A stretch of 6,838 nucleotides of DNA from Anaerolineales bacterium UBA6131 (GTDB lineage: Bacteria > Chloroflexota > Anaerolineae > UBA2200). Positions within the stretch are counted from its first letter, which is position 1. Each line of letters begins with the position of its first letter. The notes beneath the pieces are model-generated. The model was not told the DNA's origin. It saw only the letters and a list, made by a program, of their open reading frames with translations, and made no database searches. The DNA is taken from assembly GCA_002435875.1 (NCBI GenBank), contig DIVN01000263.1:5651-12488 (forward strand), read 5' to 3'. This document shows, in pieces, positions 1 through 5,806 of this stretch. Made by a program: the position numbers and the translations under genes.

Positions 1-1
1 C

Positions 2-1051
2 GCTGCCAACTATGTGCACCGCCAGCCGGTCAAGAAACGTATCCCGGTGAATGTAGGCTTCTTCACCGAGCGTCTGCCCATCCTGGCCTTGGCCGCCTCG
101 ACCCTGCTCTTTGCCGAGCGCGCGCCGCACCTGGCTCTTCTGCTGCTGTTCGTGACGGTCACCTGGCACTTTGTTGGGATGGGTCTGGTGGCGGTGGGGT
201 GGCAAGAGATGCTGGCGAAGGTGTTCCCAGTACAGTTTCGCGGGCGCCTGCTGGGCACCGCGGCCGCCACGGGCACCGCCACGGGGATCCTGGGGGCGAC
301 ACTCGCCGCGGGAATCCTGAGCCGCTACCCCTTTCCGACTAACTTTGCCATTTGCTTCATCATCGCTTCCGTCTTTACGCTCATCTCCTGGGGCTGGTTG
401 GCGCTCACCCGCGAGCCACCCTTGCATTCGCAGAGCGCCCAGGTGCCGTTCGGCGAGTACCTGTCGCGGCTCCCGTCGGTGCTCCGCCACGACCACAACT
501 TTGCCAACTACCTGGCGGCGCGGGTTGCCTGCGTGCTCAGCCGCATGGGCATCGGCTTCTTGACCGTCTTTGCCGTTGACCGCTGGGGTTTGAGCGATGC
601 GCAGGCAGGTCTGTTTGGGGCAGCCCTTCTGATCGGCCAGGCTGCGGCCAATCTGGGATTGGGCAATCTTGGCGATCGACGGGGGCACAAGCTGGTGTTG
701 GAGATCAGCATCATGCTGGGAGTGCTGGCCATGCTCTGCGCCGTCCTTGCACCTTCTCCCTTGTGGATGTACCTGACCTTTGTTGCTGTGGGTGCGCTGC
801 TGGGGGGCGAGAGGCTCTCGGCCATTGCCATCGCCATGGAGTTCTCGTCACCAGAAGACCGGCCCACTTACCTGGGCCTGGCCAACACCGTTCCTGGAGT
901 ATTCTCGGCTTTGGCTCCCTTGCTGGGCGCCGCGATTGCCTCTGCTGCCGGATACCACGGCACCTTCCTGGTCGGCGCCGCGTTTGGGCTGCTCGCGGTA
1001 GCCATCTTGCACCGGCGCGTCCGCGAGCCTAGGGGGCGTATGGTGCCCTAG
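2..1051 (+). CDS. MFS transporter, copy 1 of 3 (5' end outside window)
   Basis: This is the C-terminal 349 residues of an inner-membrane transporter of the major facilitator superfamily. The reading frame is open from base 2, and its first residues (AANYVHRQPVKK) match TANYIRRMPVKK of copy 3, so about 79 residues are missing upstream. The GTG at 14 is internal and is not the start. Using copy 2 numbering, visible parts are the basic TM2-TM3 loop (about 84-92), the family segment VAVGWQEM before TM5, a long central loop with TREPPLHS, and the TM8-TM9 motif GNLGDRRGHK, a motif A variant. About ten hydrophobic segments remain. It differs from copies 2 and 3 at two helix positions: CVLS replaces NAFG (256-259) in TM7, and LLGGER replaces the ASDI region (345-350) in TM10, which brings in an arginine. 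It ends REPRGRMVP. No substrate can be named. Its own promoter lies outside the window. Confidence 0.9.
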   Translation, partial: AANYVHRQPVKKRIPVNVGFFTERLPILALAASTLLFAERAPHLALLLLFVTVTWHFVGMGLVAVGWQEMLAKVFPVQFRGRLLGTAAATGTATGILGATLAAGILSRYPFPTNFAICFIIASVFTLISWGWLALTREPPLHSQSAQVPFGEYLSRLPSVLRHDHNFANYLAARVACVLSRMGIGFLTVFAVDRWGLSDAQAGLFGAALLIGQAAANLGLGNLGDRRGHKLVLEISIMLGVLAMLCAVLAPSPLWMYLTFVAVGALLGGERLSAIAIAMEFSSPEDRPTYLGLANTVPGVFSALAPLLGAAIASAAGYHGTFLVGAAFGLLAVAILHRRVREPRGRMVP

Positions 1052-1108
1052 ATGCACCCGCGCATACCGGCCGCACCGAAGAGTGTGCACGGACATTCGG
1101 CCTACTGG

Positions 1109-1138
1109 TTTGCAGAATGTGCTGCCGAGTGCTAGACT
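1109..1138 (+). promoter_or_regulatory. Predicted sigma70-type promoter of MFS copy 2
   Basis: A TTTGCAG block at 1109-1115 contains a -35-like TTGCAG (1110-1115), 3 of 6 against TTGACA. After a 17-nt spacer comes TAGACT (1133-1138), 4 of 6 against TATAAT. The match to consensus alone is modest. Support comes from copy 3, which has the same TTTGCAG and a near-identical TACACT at exactly the same spacing, while the bases between them have diverged. The expected transcription start is near 1145, about 8 nt before the hairpin. Confidence 0.6.
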
Positions 1139-1152
1139 AACCAGCTTACGGA

Positions 1153-1174
1153 GCGCCGGGTATTTCCCCGGCGC
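1153..1174 (+). promoter_or_regulatory. 5'-UTR stem-loop upstream of MFS copy 2
   Basis: GCGCCGGG (1153-1160) pairs perfectly with CCCGGCGC (1167-1174) around a TATTTC loop. No T-tract follows, so it is a poor intrinsic terminator. It lies between the predicted transcription start and the Shine-Dalgarno sequence and does not cover the latter. A structured 5' end that stabilises the mRNA or acts as a leader control element is the likeliest role, but this is inference. The same stem occurs before copy 3 at the same distance (24 nt) from the ATG. Confidence 0.6.
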
Positions 1175-1185
1175 ACTCTTGCGTC

Positions 1186-1192
1186 AGGTGGA
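1186..1192 (+). promoter_or_regulatory. Ribosome binding site of MFS copy 2
   Basis: AGGTGGA lies 6 nt before the ATG at 1199. It ends an 18-nt tail (1175-1192) that differs from the matching tail of copy 3 (2583-2600) at only three positions, all transitions. Confidence 0.75.
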
Positions 1193-1198
1193 AGGCGA

Positions 1199-2482
1199 AT
1201 GGGTGCGAAAGATTACCAGGCTGAGCAAAGGACGTACGAGGCGGAGGTAGCACGTCATCTGCGCTGGAACCTAAGCGTTAACGCGCTGGATGGTGCGTTC
1301 TACTCGTTCGGCATAAACTTTGCGGCGCCCAGCACAATCATCGCCCTGTACGCCCGGCACTTGACGGAAAACTCCATGCTCATCGGGCTCATCGCCACTA
1401 TTGCTGCCTCTGGGTTCTCGCTTCCACAACTTTTCACGGCCGATTACATCCGTCGTCGGCCAATCAAGAAGGACGTCCCGGTCAGGATCGGGCTCTTCTC
1501 GCAGCGACTGCCGTTGTTCGTACTTGCCGCTACGGCATTCTTATTGCCCCTCCGTGCGCCTCGGCTTGCCCTGGGGCTGCTGCTTGTCATCTTCGCCTGG
1601 AATCAGTATGGCGCAGGTCTGGTCGCGGTCGGCTGGCAGGAAATGATCGCCAAGGTGATCCCCGTGCAGTACCGTGGACGGCTGATGGGCATCGCCAACT
1701 TTGTCGGCACCGCCACCGGCATCTTGGGAGCCGCGGTCGCCGCTGCCGTGCTGCATCGCTACCCCTTCCCCACTGGCTTTGCCATTTGCTTCCTAATCGC
1801 CGCCGTTTTTGTTCTCCTGTCTTGGGCAGCATTGGCGTTGACCCGCGAGCCACCACTGCACTCGTCAGTTCCGCGGACGCCGTTAGGCGCTTTCCTGCGG
1901 CGCCTGCCGGATGTGTTGCGACGCGACCGCAACTTTGCCTTCTTTGTGGCCGCGCGCATTGCCAATGCTTTTGGTCGCATGGGCATCGGCTTCTTGACAG
2001 TATATGCGGTCAAGCGTTGGATGTTGAGCGACGCCCAGGCCGGCCTCTACACAGCGGCGATGCTGATCGGGCAGTCACTAGCGTACCTGAGCCTGGGTGC
2101 ACTGGCGGACCGCCGAGGTCACAAGTTAGTTCTGGAGATCAGCGCTGCGCTGGGCGTAGTGGTCATGGCGGCAGCCTTGGCTGCACCATCGCAGGCGTGG
2201 ATGTACGTGGCCTTCGCGGCACTCGGCGCGGCCAATGCGTCCGACATTCTTTCGGGCATCAACATCGTCATGGAGTTCTCTTCTGCGGACGATCGACCCA
2301 CCTACCTGGGACTGGCAAATACTGTGCCGGGCGTTTTCAACGCCATCGCCCCGCTGTTTGGCGGCGCCATTGCCTCGCTGGCCGGCTATCATGCGGCTTT
2401 TCTCGCGGCCGCCACGTGTGGCCTCTTGGGCTTGAGCATCCTACACCTGAGGGTTCGCGAGCCACGCCAGGCGATCGCCTAG
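1199..2482 (+). CDS. MFS transporter, copy 2 of 3
   Basis: This is a complete 427-residue integral membrane protein of the major facilitator superfamily, of usual MFS length. A short charged cytoplasmic N-terminus (1-25) precedes about twelve hydrophobic helices. TM1 falls near 28-50 and TM2 near 59-82. The basic TM2-TM3 loop is RRRPIKK (85-91). A conserved segment, VAVGWQEMIAKVIPVQYRGR (142-161), joins TM4 and TM5. The central cytoplasmic loop (about 215-245, TREPPLHS then many arginines) separates the two six-helix halves. GALADRRGHK (300-309), between TM8 and TM9, is a classical motif A, and TM12 ends before REPR (420-423). The ATG is supported by AGGTGGA 6 nt upstream and by alignment with copy 3. 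Gap to copy 1 is 147 nt and holds a predicted promoter and hairpin. It aligns with copies 1 and 3 without gaps. The substrate is unknown; sugar, drug or metabolite transport would all be guesses. Confidence 0.93.
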   Translation: MGAKDYQAEQRTYEAEVARHLRWNLSVNALDGAFYSFGINFAAPSTIIALYARHLTENSMLIGLIATIAASGFSLPQLFTADYIRRRPIKKDVPVRIGLFSQRLPLFVLAATAFLLPLRAPRLALGLLLVIFAWNQYGAGLVAVGWQEMIAKVIPVQYRGRLMGIANFVGTATGILGAAVAAAVLHRYPFPTGFAICFLIAAVFVLLSWAALALTREPPLHSSVPRTPLGAFLRRLPDVLRRDRNFAFFVAARIANAFGRMGIGFLTVYAVKRWMLSDAQAGLYTAAMLIGQSLAYLSLGALADRRGHKLVLEISAALGVVVMAAALAAPSQAWMYVAFAALGAANASDILSGINIVMEFSSADDRPTYLGLANTVPGVFNAIAPLFGGAIASLAGYHAAFLAAATCGLLGLSILHLRVREPRQAIA

Positions 2483-2516
2483 CCTTACCTCTAGCTGACC
2501 TGAGCCCGCAGGGAAA

Positions 2517-2546
2517 TTTGCAGGGAGCTCCCCATCGCAGTACACT
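2517..2546 (+). promoter_or_regulatory. Predicted sigma70-type promoter of MFS copy 3
   Basis: TTTGCAG (2517-2523), including -35-like TTGCAG at 2518-2523, is followed after 17 nt by TACACT (2541-2546), 4 of 6 against the -10 consensus. It matches the block before copy 2 in sequence and in distance to the ATG (90 nt from the first T in both). The predicted transcription start is near 2553. The promoter begins 34 nt after the copy 2 stop, so copy 3 can be transcribed on its own as well as by read-through. Confidence 0.6.
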
Positions 2547-2560
2547 GGCACGGTCACGCG

Positions 2561-2582
2561 GCGCCGGGCGTCTTGCCGGCGC
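2561..2582 (+). promoter_or_regulatory. 5'-UTR stem-loop upstream of MFS copy 3
   Basis: GCGCCGG (2561-2567) pairs with CCGGCGC (2576-2582) around the 8-nt loop GCGTCTTG. The stem is kept from copy 2 but the loop differs in sequence, as expected if the structure rather than the loop is selected. No T-tract follows. The Shine-Dalgarno sequence is 11 nt downstream and stays free. Confidence 0.6.
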
Positions 2583-2593
2583 ATTCTTGTGTC

Positions 2594-2600
2594 GGGTGGA
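2594..2600 (+). promoter_or_regulatory. Ribosome binding site that fixes the start of MFS copy 3
   Basis: GGGTGGA is 6 nt before the ATG at 2607, the same spacing as in copy 2. An in-frame GTG at 2589 would add six residues, but it lies upstream of this site and has no ribosome binding site of its own. Its six extra residues also have no counterpart in copy 2. The ATG at 2607 is therefore preferred. Confidence 0.75.
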
Positions 2601-2606
2601 CAGCAC

Positions 2607-3920
2607 ATGGCTACGATAGATTATGAGGCCGAATCAAGGCACTGCCAGGCCGAGGTAGCGCGCCACTTTCGCTGGAACTTTGGCGTCAACGTTTTGGACG
2701 GCGCCTTCTACTGGTTCGGCATCAACTTTGCGGCGCCCAGCACGATCGTGGCCCTGTACGCCCGGCACCTGACGCAGAATGCCATGCTGATTGGGCTCAT
2801 CGCCACCATCGCCGGCTCCGGCTTTTCGCTGCCGCAGCTCTTTACCGCCAACTACATCCGGCGTATGCCGGTGAAGAAGGACGCTCCGGTCAAGATCGGG
2901 CTCTTCTCAGAACGACTGCCCTTCTTTGTTCTAGCCGCCTCGGCTTTCCTGTTGCCCATTCGTGCGCCCCAAACGGCCCTGATCGTACTCTTCCTGGCGC
3001 TGACCTGGAACCATTTTGGCGCCGGCCTGGTCGCCGTCGGGTGGCAAGAGATGATCGCCAAAGTGATCCCGGTCCAGTACCGCGGGCGCCTGCTGGGCAT
3101 CGCCAACTTTGTCGGCACCGCGACGGGGGTGCTGGGGGCCGCGGCAGCTGCTGGCGTGCTGTATCGCTATCCCTTCCCGACTGGCTTTGCCATCTGCTTC
3201 CTCATCGCTGGGGTCTTTGCCATGCTCTCCTGGATCTCCCTTGCGCTGACCCGCGAGCCACCGCTGCACTCGCAGAGCCCCGAGACCTCATTCCGGGATT
3301 TTGCACGGCGTCTGCCGTCTGTTTTGCGCCATGACCGCAACTTTGCCTTGTTTATTGCCGCGCGCATTGCCAATGCTTTCGGGCGCATGGGGATTGGCTT
3401 CTTGACCGTGTACGCGGTAGAGCGGTGGTTTCTCAGCGACGCGCAGGCGGGCCTCTACACCGCTGCGATGCTGATTGGACAGGCTATCGCCAACCTCATT
3501 CTCGGCACCCTGGCGGATCGGCGGGGGCACAAGCTCGTGTTGGAGATTAGCGTAGCGCTGGGTGTGCTGGCCATGATCAGTGCAGTGGTCGCACCTTCTC
3601 CATCCTGGATGTATGCCGCCTTTGCGGCGATCGGGGCGGTCACGGCATCGGACATCCTGTCGGGAATCAGCATTGCCATGGAGTTCTCTTCGGCGGAGGA
3701 TCGGCCGACCTACATTGGCATGGCCAGCACCATTCCGGGCCTGTTCTCCGCCATCGCACCCCTGATCGGGGGAGCCATCGCCTCGCTGGCCGGCTACCAG
3801 ACCACGTTTCTGGTCAGTGCGGTCTGCGGCCTGGCGTCGCTGATCATCCTGCGCCTGCTCGTGCGCGAGCCACGACTGGTCGACGTGCAGGCCACTGTCG
3901 GCACCGCGTCATCTAACTGA
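2607..3920 (+). CDS. MFS transporter, copy 3 of 3
   Basis: This is a complete 437-residue MFS membrane protein, closest to copy 2. Residues 1-423 align with copy 2 without a gap, including the N-terminal DYEAE...EVARHFRWNF stretch, the TM2-TM3 loop RRMPVKK (85-91), VAVGWQEM before TM5, the TREPPLHS central loop and motif A GTLADRRGHK (300-309). TM7 RIANAFGRMGIGF is identical to copy 2. After REPR it carries a 14-residue polar tail (VDVQATVGTASSN at the end) that copies 1 and 2 lack. The start at 2607 is chosen over a GTG at 2589 because of the ribosome binding site and the match to copy 2. It is preceded by its own predicted promoter and hairpin, and its stop is only 3 nt from the A-tract of the convergent operon's terminator. 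The substrate is not identifiable. The function call (MFS permease) is secure; anything finer is not. Confidence 0.93.
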   Translation: MATIDYEAESRHCQAEVARHFRWNFGVNVLDGAFYWFGINFAAPSTIVALYARHLTQNAMLIGLIATIAGSGFSLPQLFTANYIRRMPVKKDAPVKIGLFSERLPFFVLAASAFLLPIRAPQTALIVLFLALTWNHFGAGLVAVGWQEMIAKVIPVQYRGRLLGIANFVGTATGVLGAAAAAGVLYRYPFPTGFAICFLIAGVFAMLSWISLALTREPPLHSQSPETSFRDFARRLPSVLRHDRNFALFIAARIANAFGRMGIGFLTVYAVERWFLSDAQAGLYTAAMLIGQAIANLILGTLADRRGHKLVLEISVALGVLAMISAVVAPSPSWMYAAFAAIGAVTASDILSGISIAMEFSSAEDRPTYIGMASTIPGLFSAIAPLIGGAIASLAGYQTTFLVSAVCGLASLIILRLLVREPRLVDVQATVGTASSN

Positions 3921-3923
3921 GAC

Positions 3924-3960
3924 AAAAAAAGGCGGCCACAGCACGCGTGCTGTGGCCGCC
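3924..3960 (-). terminator. Rho-independent terminator of the hutI-transketolase operon
   Basis: Bases 3931-3960 are a perfect 30-bp palindrome (GGCGGCCACAGCACG and its reverse complement). On the minus strand the stem is followed directly by seven T residues (complement of 3924-3930), the classical intrinsic terminator layout, 9 nt after the stop of the transketolase C-subunit. On the plus strand the stem is followed by GTCGGCACC, with no T-tract, so termination of the MFS transcript here would be weaker, though the hairpin could still protect its 3' end. Confidence 0.92.
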
Positions 3961-3969
3961 GTCGGCACC

Positions 3970-4920
3970 CTACTTCTTCTTGGCCTTTATCACGTCCGCC
4001 ACGGCTGACTGGATGTTGTCTGCCGTCAACCCAAACTCCTCAAACAACTGCTCGGGTGTCCCCGACTCGCCGAAACGGTCCTGAATGCCGATCATGCGCA
4101 TGGGGACCGGCCGGCTCTGCACCACAACCTCTGCTACTGCGCTGCCAAAGCCGCCCATCACCTGATGCTCCTCAACGGTGACAATGGCGCCGGTATCGCG
4201 TGCGGCACGGGTGATGGCATCACGGTCGATCGGCTTGACCGTGTGCATGTTAAGCAAGCGCACGTTGATGCCGTCCGCGCTGAGCGCCTCGACGGCCTGC
4301 ATGCACTGGTAGAGCAATGGCCCATTGTTGATGATCGTCGCGTCGCGTCCATCGGTCACCTGGTTGGCTTTGCCCATAATGAATGGGTCGTCTGGGTTGG
4401 TTACCATGGGCACAGGCTCGCGGCCAAAGCGGACGTACACCGGCCCATAGTGCTTGCAGGCCCAAATGACTGCCTTCTTGGTCTCATGGTAGTCAGCTGG
4501 CACGATCACGGTCATGTTGGGCAAGATGCGCATGGTAGCCACATCTTCCAGGGCCTGGTGGGTCGCACCATCTGGCCCCACGGAGATGCCGCCGTGGGCT
4601 CCAGCGATCTTGACGTTCAGGTTGCTGTAGCAGGTGGTGGTGCGAATCTGGTCCCAGGCGCGTCCCGCGACAAAAACGCCATACGTGCTTACCCAGGGCA
4701 CCTTGCCGACCAGGGAGAGGCCGGCAGCGGCATTGAGCATGTTCTGCTCGGCTATGCCAAATTCGAAGAAGCGCTCCGGGTACTTCTGCCAGAACCAGGC
4801 GGCGCGCGTCGAATCGCTCAGGTCAGCACCCAGCACCACGATGCGCTCATCTTGTGCGCCCATCTCCAACAGGGCATCGCCATAGCCGTCACGAGTCGGT
4901 TTCGACTTGATTTCTGTCAT
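3970..4920 (-). CDS. Transketolase, C-terminal subunit (pyrimidine-binding and C-terminal domains)
   Basis: This is the second half of a split, thiamine-diphosphate-dependent transketolase (EC 2.2.1.1), which moves two-carbon ketol units between sugar phosphates in the non-oxidative pentose phosphate pathway in the cytoplasm. The 316-residue length is usual for the split family. The pyrimidine-binding domain covers about 8-175, with the cofactor-activating glutamate in FGIAEQNM (Glu58). The segment GAHGGISVGPDGATHQALED (107-126) carries His109, Asp117 and His121, corresponding to substrate-contacting residues of full-length transketolases. YVRFGREPVP near 170-180 supplies the phosphate-binding arginine region. 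The C-terminal domain follows, including VTVEEHQVMGGFGSAVAEV. The ATG at 4920 has GGAG (4927-4930) 6 nt upstream, directly after the TGA of the N-subunit, which points to coupled translation. DXS and the pyruvate dehydrogenase E1 beta subunit were considered, but the HGGISVGPDG motif and the partner gene fit transketolase better. Confidence 0.95.
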   Translation of the reverse strand: MTEIKSKPTRDGYGDALLEMGAQDERIVVLGADLSDSTRAAWFWQKYPERFFEFGIAEQNMLNAAAGLSLVGKVPWVSTYGVFVAGRAWDQIRTTTCYSNLNVKIAGAHGGISVGPDGATHQALEDVATMRILPNMTVIVPADYHETKKAVIWACKHYGPVYVRFGREPVPMVTNPDDPFIMGKANQVTDGRDATIINNGPLLYQCMQAVEALSADGINVRLLNMHTVKPIDRDAITRAARDTGAIVTVEEHQVMGGFGSAVAEVVVQSRPVPMRMIGIQDRFGESGTPEQLFEEFGLTADNIQSAVADVIKAKKK

Positions 4921-4926
4921 CTCATG

Positions 4927-4930
4927 CTCC
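4927..4930 (-). promoter_or_regulatory. Ribosome binding site abutting the upstream stop codon
   Basis: On the minus strand the N-subunit stop TGA (4931-4933) is followed at once by GGAG and, after 6 nt, by the ATG of the C-subunit. Ribosomes finishing the first subunit sit on the start signal of the second, a layout expected to keep the two subunits at equal amounts. Another ATG (4923-4925) lies closer but is out of frame with the C-subunit. Confidence 0.7.
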
Positions 4931-5773
4931 TCAAAAGTCCAGGTACTCAGCTGGACAGGCTAGCTCTTGGAGAGCCTGGCGACCCTCCTCTGCGTTGGGG
5001 GCCTTGCCATGCCATTCGGCACGGTTCTCCATGAAAGACACGCCTTTGCCCTTGACGGTTTTGGCGATGATCACCGTAGGCTGTCCCTTGACCTGCTTGG
5101 CCTGCTCGAAGGCGTCCACGCACTGCGCCATGTCGTGTCCATCGATCTCGATCGTGTGCCAGCGAAAAGCGCGCCACTTGTCAGCGATCGGTTGCAGGCC
5201 CATAACATCCTCGACCCAGCCGTCGATCTGCAGGCCATTGTTGTCCAGCACGACACAGATGTTGTCCAGCTTGAAGTGGCCAGCGGACATGATGGCTTCC
5301 CAGGTGGAGCCTTCCTGGTTTTCGCCGTCGCCCATGATGCAGTAGATGCGATTTGATAGTCCATCCATGCGCAGGCCCAAGGCCATGCCCACGGCAATGG
5401 AGAGCCCCTGTCCCAGTGAGCCCGTGCCGACCTCGATGCCAGGGCATTCCAGGTTGGGGTGGCCCTGCAGCCGGCTGCCAAACTGTCGGAAGCTCTTCAG
5501 CTCCTCGCGGCCGATGTACCCGGCTTCGGCCAGGAGCGAAAAGATCAACGGTGAGACATGCCCCTTGGAAAAGATAACCCGATCGCGCTCCGGCCAACAG
5601 CAGTCGGTGCAGTCATGCTGCAAGGTGTGAAAGTAGAGCGCAGTGGTAAAGTCCGTCGCAGAAAGCGAGCCGCCTGGGTGTCCTGACCCCGCATGCACCA
5701 GGGCCCAGACGATATCGCAGCGTATACGCCGCGCAATCTCCTGCAGTTCCTCAATCTTTTTCGGATCAGCCAT
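4931..5773 (-). CDS. Transketolase, N-terminal subunit (thiamine diphosphate-binding)
   Basis: This is the pyrophosphate-binding half of the split transketolase, 280 residues, usual for the family. GSGHPGGSLSATD (29-41) and SKGH (69-72) supply active-site histidines 32 and 72. QGHPN gives His105. The cofactor and metal motif begins GDGENQEG (148-155) and closes about 30 residues later at DNNG (177-180). KGKGVSF (241-247) followed by WHGKAPN (His255) matches the histidine loop of known transketolases. The ATG at 5773 is preceded by AAAGGA (5779-5784) with 5-nt spacing, and MADPKKIEELQEIA is a usual N-terminus. It lies 33 nt after hutI and 10 nt before the C-subunit. Odd feature: a cysteine cluster, Cys55, Cys58 and Cys59 (HDCTDCCWPERD), stands just before the conserved WPERD, where from memory other members mostly carry no cysteines. 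The active enzyme should be an assembly of both subunits. Confidence 0.95.
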   Translation of the reverse strand: MADPKKIEELQEIARRIRCDIVWALVHAGSGHPGGSLSATDFTTALYFHTLQHDCTDCCWPERDRVIFSKGHVSPLIFSLLAEAGYIGREELKSFRQFGSRLQGHPNLECPGIEVGTGSLGQGLSIAVGMALGLRMDGLSNRIYCIMGDGENQEGSTWEAIMSAGHFKLDNICVVLDNNGLQIDGWVEDVMGLQPIADKWRAFRWHTIEIDGHDMAQCVDAFEQAKQVKGQPTVIIAKTVKGKGVSFMENRAEWHGKAPNAEEGRQALQELACPAEYLDF

Positions 5774-5778
5774 ATTGT

Positions 5779-5784
5779 TCCTTT
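5779..5784 (-). promoter_or_regulatory. Ribosome binding site of the transketolase N-subunit
   Basis: AAAGGA on the minus strand, inside the purine-rich run AGGGAAAGGAA (5778-5788), lies 5 nt before the ATG at 5773. The 33-nt hutI-transketolase gap holds this site and no hairpin or convincing promoter, consistent with co-transcription. Confidence 0.65.
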
Positions 5785-5806
5785 CCCTCAGTCGTGATCA
5801 GCCAAA

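Noticed and set aside
14..1051. GTG at 14 as the true start of MFS copy 1
   Set aside because: The frame stays open to the window edge and the codons before it match the TM2 end of copies 2 and 3, so the gene is cut by the window. It is not a short transporter.
1052..1108. Possible terminator after MFS copy 1 (CCGAA at 1076-1080 with TTCGG at 1096-1100)
   Set aside because: The stem is only 5 bp with a 15-nt loop and no T-tract, too weak to call.
1153..1174. The leader hairpins (1153-1174, 2561-2582) as intrinsic terminators of the preceding transporter genes
   Set aside because: Neither is followed by a T-tract, and both lie downstream of a predicted promoter at fixed distance from the next start codon, which fits a 5'-UTR element better.
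1786..2619. Plus-strand open frame of 277 codons overlapping MFS copy 2 and the start of copy 3
   Set aside because: It is a frame-shifted shadow of copy 2, rich in Arg, Gly and Pro, with no ribosome binding site or family signature, and it runs through the conserved promoter and leader.
3897..3969. Nine-base direct repeats (GTCGGCACC at 3897-3905 and 3961-3969) flanking the terminator palindrome, resembling a target-site duplication
   Set aside because: The same string also occurs in MFS copies 2 and 3 as codons for Val-Gly-Thr, so chance is likely. The segment between has no transposon-like ends beyond the terminator stem itself.
4165..5034. Long plus-strand open frame (289 codons) opposite the transketolase genes
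   Set aside because: It lies antisense to both transketolase subunits, crosses their junction, shows no recognisable domain, and is explained by codon bias in the real genes.
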